This document shows positions 30,161 through 42,043 of a stretch of DNA of 64,000 nt, one piece after another (position 1 is the stretch's first letter; each line of letters begins with the position of its first letter). Source of the stretch: Platanthera guangdongensis. Taxonomy: Eukaryota; Streptophyta; Magnoliopsida; Asparagales; Orchidaceae. Position numbers and translations under genes: made by a program. The stretch lies in contig CM077153.1 in assembly GCA_039583875.1 (NCBI GenBank), forward strand, positions 64,612,482-64,676,481, in the 5' to 3' direction. Under the pieces are notes generated by a model that saw only the letters and a list, made by a program, of their open reading frames with translations, made no database searches and was not told where the DNA came from.

Positions 30161-30913
30161 CTCATCGTGTAATCACAAATAAAATGGCGTTAGTGCGTTG
30201 TCAGTCCTAGGAATCTGCATACCTCTGGCAAGGATCACAACGACGGACATTGTAGTACCGTATGAATCTTGTCTGTGTTCATCGCAACACTCTAAGCTGA
30301 GATTGTATGACCCATGTAAGAGACTTCTAGTTGAGTAAAAGAGCATTTCTTGGGGTTGACCGCGAGGGAGTGATATTGCAGGTTCTCCAAAGTAGCCACA
30401 AGATCACCCAAGGTGTCCCACAATGTGATGATATACACAAGTATATATCAAAAAACATGAAAACATACTTACATAGCACCAGGTGGAAGATATCATTCAT
30501 GTTTAGCAGTTTAGTTGGAAGAGGGTGTTTGTGAGGAAGAGTGACATGAGAAGGAACATGCAGTACTCGTCATTAGTGAGGAATGCAGTCATTAGATCGG
30601 GGCAAATACGTATTTGATCGTAGTCAGAGTGAAAATTCACCCCCCCCCCTCTTTTGAAAGCTCCTAAATCATAGGAATTGGGTACTTGTCTGCTACGGTT
30701 GCCTAGTTTAACTTTATGCGATCGTCACAAGTGTCAACTGCCATTCTTCTTGCATACTAGTAGTACCGGGTTGGAGAACGTGTTGACACCAGGATGGATC
30801 GAGTCTACACGGAACAACTCAGTCGTAAACATATTCATAACCAGGCGCTTGATTTTGTCTTTCGACACGATGTCTTTACGACAGAAGGCCTCAAGTCTCG
30901 AGAAGGACCTGGG
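30161..30913 (-). pseudogene. Chromovirus reverse transcriptase remnant
   Basis: Fragments in shifting frames: IKRLVMNMF...FSNPVLLVCKKNGS at the N-terminal side, ATVADKYPIPMI, then VNPKKCSFTQLEVSYMGH and CRFLGLT. The catalytic YxDD region reads FFDI, so it is inactive. Stops and a C9 run (30643-30651) break it. The LTR element starting at 30914 interrupts it. Confidence 0.65.
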
Positions 30914-32846
30914 TGATGAGTAAATATACATATTTTAGTCTATATTTTAGTTTCGTTTTAATACAAAATGAAATTATATTGTATACATACCAAAATAGAT
31001 TCTTTATTTTTGATTTTCAGTTCTAAATTGTCTATATTTTGTGATATATAGGTATTGTTGCACATGTTGTGCAATTCAGTAAATTTTCGTAAGTCACTCC
31101 CCTAGGTAACGCCCGTGACCTAGAGCGTGTAACTTTAAACCTGCAATTACAGCAATTCGGGAGATTTTGGCAAGCAAACTAAGTCACGCCCGGGTTACAC
31201 GCCCGTGTTCCATCTGTCACGCCCGTGACATCACCCGTGACCAAGCAAACCGCTCGCTGTCACGCCGTGCTGGTATCTTGAAGCCAGCAAAACAAGTCAC
31301 GCCCAGGTTACACGCCCGTGTTCCAGCTGTCACACTCGTGACATCACCCGTGACCAAGCCAGAATTCCAGCCGTCACACCCGCCGAAGTCTATCTGCCAA
31401 GCTCGCAGACACGCCCAGCTGACACGCCCGTGACCCAGATGTCACGCCTGTGTACGTTTCCGAACCGATCCAAAATCCTCCAGAATTTCTATCTGCAGAC
31501 CATCTTATCTGTCACGTCAGCAACACGTTCAGGCGACACGCCCTATGGGGGCGTGCACCTCAAATTTTTTGGATATAAAAGGAGGGCCAAGGCTGAGGTT
31601 TAGGGAAGAAATGGTAGAGTTCCACATACTTGTATATAGTATAGTTTAGGAGTAGCTTTTGAGTGATATTTTCCTAACCCTACTTTGGGTTCTTTAGTGT
31701 AACAATTTTTTAAGTAATAAAATTTCAGTTTTCAAGTTATTCTTCCACTTTTATTGTTGTTAACTTAGTTTATATTTCTGTTGAGACAGTGTGTGCACAT
31801 AAGTACTTTTTTTTCGTAATTCATTTCTTACTACCACCCTCATCCCGAATGAGAGAATAAGAACTTTTTAGCGCTTGATTAAGATGGTTGAGACAAATAT
31901 TATTTATGTAATTTTATAAGTCTTTTCATTTTCCTACTACCACCCCTATTCCGATTGAGAGGGTAAGAACTTTTTAACATCAATCGAGATACATTGAGAA
32001 GGATATTATTTCTGCACTTTACAAGTCTTTTAATTTTTCTACTACCACCCACATCCCGATGAGAGGCTAAAAACTTTTTAGCACTCGATTGAGATGAAAT
32101 TTGTGAAGGATATTAATTATGCAATTTCAAACCCTATTTTCCAAGTTAATAATAACTTAAGATTTACCTAAGAATTAAGTTGAGTAGGACCATACATACT
32201 GGTATATGATTTTCATTTTTGTAGCTCGTAGCTAGTAGCCGAAAGGTTCGTGTCCACGAATTGATCACTCTCATGTAAAGACAAACTACGTGTCACTCTC
32301 GAAAGAGATGAGCGTAAGCCTCCCGAGTTGAACCGTCGAAGATTAGTAGAAGGTCAATAACGGGGTTCACAACGTAAAGCGTCTATTAAAGTATTTTTGA
32401 TTAGATACGAAAGTTCAGTCAAACTACTTAATCTCAGGTGGATGTATCCTCGATAGTGGTGCACTCATATTTAGAGAACCTCCACGGTCAAGTAAATTAA
32501 TAGAAAAGTAGAGTTTTTATTATTTAAAAATTATATTCCAAAGTAAGTCAAAATCGAGGGCTCTTTATCTCATCTATTTTCAAAATCTTACGTATTACTT
32601 TTGTTTTTTATTTTTAAAAACCATAATATTTTCTGGTAAAATAATAGTTTTATGCTTAAATCAGAGTACTCGACACAAATCCGTGAAAAAATACAACCTT
32701 GATATTTTAAAATAATATACTATTACTCGATAGGTACGATTGCCTTAATCACAGTATATAAGTAAAAAAAGATAGACCATACAAACGCGTAAATTACACA
32801 TCAAATTAGTTTTCAATTTAAACCTATCTCAACATTTTACTTATCA
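30914..32846 (+). repeat. 5' LTR of the Athila-like element
   Basis: About 1933 bp, with TATAAAAG at 31574-31581. The upstream part (31085-31560) is dense in 'cacgcccgtgac' words, partial palindromes arranged as imperfect tandem blocks. Three 'ctaccaccc...gagaggctaagaactttttag' blocks follow (31830-32080). Confidence 0.8.
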
Positions 32847-33079
32847 AGTTTTTGACGTCGTTGCCGGGAATCATTTTGTGTTATATAATAGTTTATTATA
32901 AAAACTATTTTGTAGTAACAAAATCTTTATTCTTGTTTACCTTTTATTTTGTGTTTAAAACAAAAAAACAACAAAAAAACACAAATTTTTATACAACAGT
33001 TTTTTAGTGCATGATCTGAAGAAACTCTCCACTTGATCATAATCTCGACTTTGATCCTGAAATCGACCGCACCTATCAC

Positions 33080-34300
33080 ATGCGTCTTCGATCGCGTGAC
33101 CAAAACTTAGCATTAAATCTGAGAGAGTCTATCAGAACCACACACGTTGAAGCTATGACAGAACAAATTACAGTTGCGGCACCGCAAATGACTACGTCTT
33201 ATTATGTGCGGCCGAACTTGGACGACACCGGGTCAAATATCGTTCGTCCCACGATTGCAAATAATAATTTTGAAATCAAATCTAGGATAATCCAAATGAT
33301 TCAAAACTCGGTACAATTTGATGTATTGCCAGATGAAGATCCGAACACCCATCTGTCAAATTTCCGAGAAATATGCGACACCTTTAAAATAAATGGTGTC
33401 ACTGATGATGTCATTCATTTGCGTTTATTTCCATTTAATTACGGACGAAAGACAAGCAGTGGTTGAGTATTCTACCTAGAGGATCCATCACTACCTGGGC
33501 TAGTATGACCAAAAAATTTTTAACAAAGTATATTCCGCCTACTAAAACCGCTAAATTACGCGCAGATATTTCTTCCTTTGTTCAAGGTGAGTATGAGTCT
33601 CTCTGAGACTTGAGAACGCTTTAAAAATTTTTACGTAGGTGTCCACATCACGCACTGCCAGCTTGGCTCAAAATGCAGACATTCTATAATAGTTTCAATT
33701 TCCAAACCAGACAAATGATTGATGCTGTCGTCGGGGGACCGTTAAATAATAAAACCTCGAAGGCCGCTCAAGCCTTATTTGAGAAAATGACAATGAATGT
33801 CTACCAATGGAACGTGCCTAGGTCACGCCCTAATAAACCAGGTGGGCTTTATGAGCTCGACGGTTCTTCTAATTTAGAACTCCAAGTAGAATATCTAACT
33901 AGGAAAGTAGCAGATATGTCGACTTCCTCCGTCACCCCTACTTGAAATTCCACTAATAATCTAATAGAATAACATGTCGATTATATAGAGAATCCATCTC
34001 AACCTTCTTCCTATAACCCAAATATTAATTCATATAATAATACATACAACCAGGATTTAGGAACCATCCAAATATATCATGGAGCAACCCCAATAATGCT
34101 CAACACCCGCCTAATATAAATCAAATTAGATTTGCACCACAACCACCACCACAATCACAACCACTACGACCCGCCCCGATAGAATACATCTTCACAAAAT
34201 ATGTCGTCACAAATGAGTCCAATATTTGAAACCTGACCGGATCAATTAAAAATCTTGAAACTCAAATTATACAGATTTCAAAGATGCTGTCGAAGCGCCA
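33080..34300 (+). pseudogene. Athila-type gag remnant
   Basis: The protein contains NIVRPTIANNNFEIKSRIIQ and DEDPNTHLSNFREICDTFKI, the hallmark N-terminal capsid sequence of Athila-lineage gag. It then shifts frame near 33450 and continues ITTWASMTKKFLTKYIPPTK, LKMQTFYNSF and KMTMNVYQWNVPRS before an Asn/Pro-rich tail. At least one frameshift and a stop near 33604 make it non-functional. No protease, polymerase or env-like gene follows. Confidence 0.75.
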
Positions 34301-35789
34301 ACGTGGAGCTTTACCAGGGAACACGGTAAACAAAATGCTTGTGACACGCACCCCATAGTTATCTGTTTTTTACACTTGTTTTTTTGTAAATATACAGATT
34401 TTACTTTTGCCCTCCCCGACCTCCAATCAAGAAAGCCTCTTCACTCTATTATACTTTAAAGTTTTGTATATATGGTCTTTTTCTAAATACTTATGAACAA
34501 CATAAGTATGAGAGTATATTTCCTTTCGAAAAACTGCATTTATACGTATAAATATTTTCTAAAATTTTCTTTCTAAAACTCGCATTTATACGTATAAATA
34601 TTTTCCAAAATTTCGGTGTTTTTTTAAAAAAATAAATATATATATATATACATAAAATAATAATAAATCAATAAATAAAAAAACATCCACCTATGTATAT
34701 ATTTTTGCTTAGTCAATTATCTGAAAACAAATTTTGAAACCACTACTTTGTTTGTCTCTTTTTCAAAAACCCAAAACATTTGGGTTGATATATAAGCAGT
34801 TATCAAGTTTTTCAATTTGCTAGTCGTTTATTTATCATAAATAGATATATCTAAATATCTGGTGTTAAGTTTTAAAGAAATACTTATGCAATTTATTTTT
34901 AGAGGATTTGTTTTGAGCACTACTTCTGATTTACGATAAATAGAGGCATGTGTATTATATTAGCTAAACATCTGTCGACTGTAATTATCTTAACTTCACT
35001 CTTATCGAAATATAAGAATTTTCAAGCTATTACATTTGCTCTCAAAATCTTTTATCAAAATTAAAAAGTTTTTGGGAAACCCCTTATCTACTTTTTACTT
35101 GACAAGTTTCCTTACGCAAGTTTTCTTACGCATCTAGGAGTATGCGCTCCTAGAAAATACAAGATCTTATGTCAATGAGAATAAGATTTTGTTACATAAA
35201 CATAGACATCCAATAATTGTTAAAAGACTATATAAAATGAAGTATGTGCTTTTAAACATATACATTGGGTTAAAATGAAGTTCAGTTCTGCAAATTTTTT
35301 TTTCCTGCTCGGGAAAATATTTTCCTAAGCAGTTACAACAAAGAAGCAAGTTGAAAAAGGTGAGAGAATAAAATTCATCACCTCCTACATCAAAGTCTAT
35401 GTTATATGCGAACACCAAGTTTGTACCCCATAAAGCCCCTACAATTTGATCAAATTTTGCATAAAATTTTGAGAGAGCATAATTATTAGATTGTCTGTTT
35501 TCCATCATATCTCTTTCAAGCTACGATTTTTACAATTCTAATATAACTTGTTACTAATGATTGCAATATTGATTGCTACTTGATTTTCTCAAGAACTCTT
35601 TTGACTACGACCATTTATCTTTGACTAAATCATTTGAATAATACAAGACTTAACTCTTTATACTCTGGATCTTTATGTCTATCTTCCCTTGATTCAATAA
35701 ATTGATAGATAAATTAGGAATTTTATAACTGTTCGTATCGTCGACTCATACTTTTGCTCTGGAATAACAAAGTTTAAGTACGAGATATT
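34301..35789. other. Non-coding 3' interior of the Athila-like element
   Basis: AT-rich sequence between gag and the 3' LTR, with 'cgcatttatacgtataaatatttt' repeated at about 34528 and 34581. The 113-codon minus-strand frame at 35167-35508 has no recognisable domain. Confidence 0.45.
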
Positions 35790-37510
35790 TGATGAGTAGC
35801 AAAATATACATATTTTTAGTCAATATTTTAGTTTCATTTTAATACAAAATGGAAGTATATTGTGAACATACCTAAATAAATTCTTTATTTTTGATTTTCA
35901 GTACTAACTTGACTTTATTTTGCGTTATATAGGTATTTTTGCATATGTTGGGCAATTCGGCAAATTTTCTTAAGTCACGCCCGTGACCTATGACGTGTAA
36001 CTTTCAACCTGCAATTACAGCAATTCGGCAGATTTCGGCCAACAAACTCAGTCACGCCCGGGTTACATGCCTGTGTTCTATCTATAACGCCCGTGACATC
36101 ACCCGTGACCACGCAAGCCGCTTGTTGTGACGTCGTGCCGAAATCTTGAAACCATCAAAACAAGTCATGTCCAGGTTATACGCCCGTGTTCCAGCTGTCA
36201 CGCACGTGACCTCACCCGTGACCAAGCCAGAAGTCCAGCTGTCATGCCCCGCCGAAGTATATCTGCCACGCTCAAAAACACGCCCAACTGACACGCCAGT
36301 GACCCAAATGTCATGCCCGTGTACTTTTTCGAACCGATCCAGAAGCCTCCGGAATTTCTATCCGCAGACCATCTTATCTGCCACGTTAACAACATGCCCT
36401 ATGAGGGCGTGTACCTCAAATTTTTCAGCTATAAAAGGAGGTCCAATACTGAGGTTTAGGGGAGAACTGGTATTCCACATAGTTGTATATAGTAGTTTAG
36501 GAATAACTTTTGAGTGATATTTTCCTAACCGTAGTTTGACTATTTTAGTGTGTAACATTTTTTTAAGTAATAAAATTTCAGTTTTCAAGTTATTCTTCCA
36601 CTTTTATTGCTGTTAACTTAGTTTTCATTTCTGTTGAGACAAGGTGTGTGCGTAAGTACTTTCTTTTTTGTAATTCTTTTACTACTAACACCCACATCTC
36701 GGATGAGAGGCTAAGAACTTTTTAGCGCTTGATTAAAATGATCGAGACAAATATTATTTCTGCAACTTTATAAGTCTTTTCATTTTCCTACTACCACCCC
36801 TATCCCGATTGAGAGACTAAATCAACCAAGATACGTTGGAAAGGATATTATTTTTGCACAATATAAGCCCTTTAATTTTTCTACTACCACCCACATCCCG
36901 TTAAGAGGCTAAGAACTTTTTAGCACTCGATTGAGATGAGCTTTGGGAAGGATATTAATTCTGCAATTTCAAACCCTATTTTATAAATTAATAAAAACTA
37001 AAGATTTACCTAAGAATTAAGTTAAGTGGGACCATACATACCGGTATATGGTTTTCATTTTTGTAGTTCGTAGCAAGTAGTCGAAAGGTTCGTGTCCACG
37101 AATTGATCACTCTCGAAAGAGATGAACGTAAGCCTCCCAAGTTGAACCATCGAAGACTAGTAGGAGGTCAATATCGGGGTTCACAACGTAAAACGTGTAT
37201 TAAAGTATTTTTGATTAGATAGGAAAGTTCAGTCAAACTACTTAATCTCAGGTAGATGTATTCTCGATATAGGTGCACTCATATTTAGGGAACCTTTACG
37301 GTTAAGTAAATTAATAGAAAAGTAGAGTTATTCTTGTTTAAAAATAATGTTCCAAAGTCAAAATCGAGTGCTCTCTACCCCATCTATTTTCAAAACCATA
37401 CGTATTACTTTTGTTTTTTACTTTTGAAAACCATAAATTCTTTTCAGTAAAATGATAGTTCCATTTCTTAAAGTAGAGTACTCGACACAGATCCATGAAA
37501 AAATACAAAC
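35790..37510 (+). repeat. 3' LTR of the Athila-like element, first part
   Basis: Matches 30914 onward, including the 'cacgcccgtgac' blocks and TATAAAAG near 36431. It stops at the insertion site TCGAT and resumes at 44363. Confidence 0.85.
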
Positions 37511-37515
37511 TCGAT

Positions 37516-39817
37516 TGTTGAAACCGGAATCCGGTCTCATGTGGAGTTCGACCCTTGGGGAAGGGGTGACCGCGCACCTACTACCCTCAAGCGAACGATC
37601 TAGACACAAGACTAGGAACACAAGGGACAGACCCAAGGTCTCAGCATGGAGGACCCGCCGCATACCCGGAAGACTAACTAACTCTTCCCCTCCCAAGCCA
37701 AGGGCTGAGCTAAGGCACCTTCGGAGGGCTCTCTTGGCCGACCGGAACATCTGAGGAGAATCTCAAGATCCACTCCTTAACTAAAAGTGCCACCTCGGGT
37801 CTAAGTAAAATGTTCCCCGCCCGCCTTACTATTGGCGCAAAACCGCCCAGCAGCCCTACTCTACGCAGCCCCAATTGGGCCGCTAATAGCGGAACTCCGC
37901 TACTCTGAAAGGATGGCAACGGGCCATCAGGGGCTTCCCGACATCTATACCTCGGGGCCCGCACGGGGGAGCGGTTCACGAACACGCCGCTCGCCCAAGA
38001 CAGGAGTAGACTACATATCCACAGAGCATCACAGGTATGAAAAAATATTACAGGAATATAAATTCCATACTCGGCACGCAGGCCGGAAATATAAACCAAA
38101 AGGCCTTCGAGGGCCAGCACAAGCTTGGGCTTAAGCCCGCTACTCCCCGCCTGGTACTGCAACACCTGTACGCCAACGTCTCGACGAGCGGCGGCCAACT
38201 AGTCATCGGTCGGCTAATATACGCGGGCCAAACATATTGCGCACACCCCCTTTTATGGGGCTTGTGGCGCGCATTCCCTGCAAGCGGCTAAATAAACAAC
38301 TTCCTCGGAGTCTTCTCCGGGAACCCCAGAACATCACCAATCCGGCTCACACGTCCGGATGGGCTTCACACAGCATGCCTAAACCCGTACTCACGCTTCC
38401 GGGTACTAATGCAATTAACTGCGGGGACGTACACGTCAACCCGTCGGGGAGCTCTCTTCCCCCCACCCGTTGGTGGAGAGGGGCTTCCGTGCGAATATGG
38501 AAACAGAAGGCTTCACATGCCCAAGTTGAAACATCGTTACCCTTGTCGCGTGTTTGGCGGCGGGGACAGGAGAGGAGCTCCGAGTCGATCCTACTGCATG
38601 CGGTCGCGTCGGCGTTCGACCTCCACTCCAGGCCGAGCCTTGCTCCAGGCCGAGCCTCGCTCCAGGCCGAGCCTTGCTACAGGCCGAGCCTCGCTCCAGG
38701 CCGAGCCTCGCTCCAGGCCGAGCTTGTTGCCGGTGGTGAAAAATTAGGGCTTAGCCCCAGGGCGAACCCCACTCCAAGCCGAGCCCTGCTCCAGGCCGAG
38801 AGAAAGGGAGAGAGGGAACGCTCGGGCCGCTGCTCCAGGCCGAGGGAGAGAGGGGCGGCCGGGGTTGTGGCTGCGCTTCGCCGGCGACGAGAGAGAGCGA
38901 AGAAGGAGGCCGTGCCCTAGTCCGGGCGGTGGCCGGAGTGAGAGAGAGTGGGGGCGGGCGGCTCCTTGCTGCTCCAGGCCGAGGGTGAGAGAGGGAGGGG
39001 GCGGCGGCTGCGCTGTCTTGCCGGCGACGGGGGAGAGCGGGAAATGGGGCGGCGGCGGCGGTGGCCCTGCTTGGCCGAGGGTGAGAGAGGGAGGGGGCGG
39101 GCGGCCCCTTGCTGCTCCAGGCCGAGGGTGGGAGAGGGAGGGGGCGGCGGCTGCGCTGTCCTGCCGACGACGGGGGAGAGCGGGAAATGGGGCGGCGGCG
39201 GCGGCGGCCCTGCTTGGCCGAGGGTGAGAGAGGGAGGGGGCGGGCGGCCCCTTGCTGCTCCAGGCCGAGGGTGAGAGGGGGAGGGGGCGGCGGCTGCGCT
39301 GTCTTGCCGGCGACGGGGGAGAGCGGGAACGGCGGGGGCGGCGGCTGGGCTCCAGGATCCATCGGGCTAGGGCTCCCGATCTCTCCCCTGCATCCATTTC
39401 TCCCGACCTGCTCTTTCTCTCTCTATTTTCTTTTTTTTTCCTTTTTTCCTCTGCCCTGTCTAAGCCCCACTCCCCTCTTATATTTTTTATTTTCCTTTTT
39501 TAATTTCTCTCCTCTTGTCCTGTACCGACCCCCCTTGCCCTTATCCCCTTCTTTCTCTTCTTTCTCCTATAACATCTATATAACCTCTTATATATATTAT
39601 ATAATATCATATATATATATAATATAATATCATATATATATATATATAACATACATATATATATAAATGTTACACCTATGCGCATGAAACCTCCGCACAC
39701 ACGCACGCACGAGAACCCGCACGCCTCCGAACAGGGTCGCACCAACTCGTCGCCCACAACACGCCCCTAGGCTGATATTTGGGGAGGGTCCCACTCGCCC
39801 GGCTACGGGGTTGTACA
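37516..39817 (-). repeat. LTR (3' on the minus strand) of the Tat-like non-coding element
   Basis: About 2.3 kb. It includes 15-bp 'gctccaggccgagcc' tandem repeats (38620-38730), about 145-bp GC-rich tandem units (38960-39350), pyrimidine-rich sequence and TA-rich runs (39585-39668). Long open frames on both strands (for example 38237-38920 and 38744-39397) are compositional artefacts. Confidence 0.85.
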
Positions 39818-40099
39818 CAATCCCCGCTCTTTTCGAGCTTGGCACAAGCTCGGAAAGAATCATCCAACCCAACGTATCCGGCGAGTGGGAGCTGACCCAA
39901 AAAAAAAAGTTTGAGAGAAACTGAAATCTGCGCTTGGAGCATCGATCTCTCCACGACCTTTCTGATCTTTTGAATCGCTCGATACCCTTTGGCTCACTGC
40001 TATCGAATTGCCCTCATGCCATTACTTACGACGAGTATATAATTTCTCGCGACATCGTGAAACAACAAAGCCGTATCTTCTGTATCTTCTTGCACACGC

Positions 40100-40970
40100 T
40101 GAGCTAATCCTTTCCCCCCAGGTGTGCCTACAGCCCTGCCAGCTAATGAGAGACTGACAGCGAGTCTACCCGGGGCCGAGCAGCACTCGGGGTCCCTTAC
40201 CCCCCAGGTGTGCCTACAGCCCTGCCAGCTAGTGGGAGCATGACAGCGAGTCTACCCGGGGCCGAGCATCACTCGGGGTCCTGCAAAAATATCCAAGAAC
40301 CAATCCTTTCCCCCCAGGTGTGCCTACAGCCCTGCCAGCTAATGAGAGCCTGACAGCGAGTCTACCCGGGGTCCACTACTACCGCCATCGAGTGACTTCC
40401 GGCCCTGCCAGCTAGGTGAGAGCCTGACAGCGGGATCTGCTCGAGGCCCACGGATGACACCGAGTGACTTTCGGCCCTGCCAGCTAGGTGAGAGCCTGGC
40501 AGCGGGATCTGCTCGGGGTCCAAAACTACCGCCATCGAGTGACTTCCGGTCCTGCCAGCTAGGTGAGAGCCTGACAGCGGGATCTGCTCGAGGCCCACGG
40601 ATGACACCGAGTGACTTCCGGCCCTGCCAGCTAGGTGAGAGCCTGGCAGCGGGATCTGCTCGGGGTCCAAAACTACCGCCATCGAGTGACTTCCGGCCCT
40701 GCCAGCTAGGTGAGAGCCTGACAGCGGGATCTGCTCGAGGCCCACGGATGACACCGAGTGACTTCTGGCCCTGCCAGCTAGGTGAGAGCCTGGCAGCGGG
40801 ATCTGCTCGGGGTCCAAAACTACCGCCATCGAGTGACTTCCGGCCCTGCCAGCTAGGTGAGAGCCTGACAGCGGGATCTGCTCGAGGCCCACGGATGACA
40901 CCGAGTGACTTCCGGCCCTGCCAGCTAGGTGAGAGCCTGGCAGCGGGATCTGCTCGGGGTCCACAACTAC
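40100..40970 (-). repeat. Tandem repeats with the 'CTGCCAGCTAGGTGAGAGCCTGACAGC' motif
   Basis: Two blocks. Three units of about 95-130 bp (40116-40375) are followed by about four dimers of 148-150 bp (40380-40965), each dimer made of two about 74-bp halves that differ in 'cgaggcccacggatgacaccg' versus 'cggggtccaaaactaccgccatcg'. On the minus strand they lie just before the 3' LTR. The same motif in reverse orientation forms the repeats at 62380-63730 of another Tat-like element. Confidence 0.85.
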
Positions 40971-42043
40971 TCAACTTGACTTTGCTCGAGATGGAGACAT
41001 CTTATTTACTTAAGAGGTGTTGGAAAGTTAACTGCACTGATGCTTTTACAAATGGAGGACGCATTCTATACATAAGAGAGACGATCTGGAAGTCGCCAAA
41101 TCGGGAAGCTGGCGTCCGAGCCTGTTCCTAATAATTCCTCCAATCGGAAGAGAGATGCAATCGGGGGGACATAGGCCGACATGCAAGGGGGGAGCTGATC
41201 TCGGCCGTCAGTGCAGAGGCTCGGTCTTACAATAGCGCTTAGAGTCCCGAGGCATCGTCCCATCATCCGAACTGGGCTATTTAGAAGGAACAGGTTGGAC
41301 GTTTCGTATCCTGATCTAATGACAAAGATCACTTTCCGCCATGTCACATGTGATTGCTTGGAGAGATCGGCCCTTTATCAAATCTGAGAGGTTAGCGTCT
41401 AGGCTCGTTCCTGATAATTCCTCTAATCGGAGGAGAGGTGCGATCGGGAGGACATAGGCCGGCGTGCAAGGGGGGAGCTGATCTCGGCCGTCAGTGCAGA
41501 GGCTCGGTCTTACAATAGCGCTTAAAGTCCTGCGGCACCGTCCCATCGTCCGAACTAGGCTATTTAAAAGGAACGAGTTGGACGTTTGGCTTCCGGAGTC
41601 GATCGCGAGGCCAACCCTTGAAGCCCTCAGAAGCCCGAGGCGAGTTGGTAATAAAAAGAAAACTTGACCGCTACTGAATTACAAGGAAGAGATAACATAT
41701 TACCGCTAGGGAGGGAACCCTTTCCGGTCACCCCGACTCATAATACCTCTGAGCTGCTCTCTTACTCGATCTTGAAGATAAGAACCTCCAGGTTTCTCGT
41801 TAATGTAATAAGTGGGGACACATGAGTTTTCACAGGCAGAGGTGCTACAAATAGGTGCAAATCCTACTCCAAATGCTACGGGATGCAAACAACAGCTATG
41901 GGAGGGGACAACTCTGAGTATGGGGACCTTACATACAAAGTGTCAACGCATGACCGTGGTCGTCACCTGGTTCCACTTCTATAGCCATGATGTTCGCCTG
42001 AGTTCTTCTGTGCTGGTCACTCTCCACGCTCACCGCACCAAAA
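40971..42043 (-). other. Non-coding interior of the Tat-like element
   Basis: It contains a direct repeat of about 215 bp, with copies starting near 41105 and 41391 ('cctgttcctaataattcctc...' and 'ctcgttcctgataattcctc...', each running to 'ggctattta...aaggaac'). No gag, protease or polymerase motif was seen. Confidence 0.55.

Noticed and set aside
38237..39397. Long frames of 200-227 codons on both strands (also in the duplicate at 42768-43942)
   Set aside because: Located in GC-rich tandem repeats of an LTR, Pro/Arg/Ala-rich on both strands, with no conserved motif. Compositional artefacts.
40339..41131. 211- and 225-codon repetitive frames
   Set aside because: Products of the 148-150-bp tandem repeat in an LTR element; repetitive on both strands, no start context or domain.
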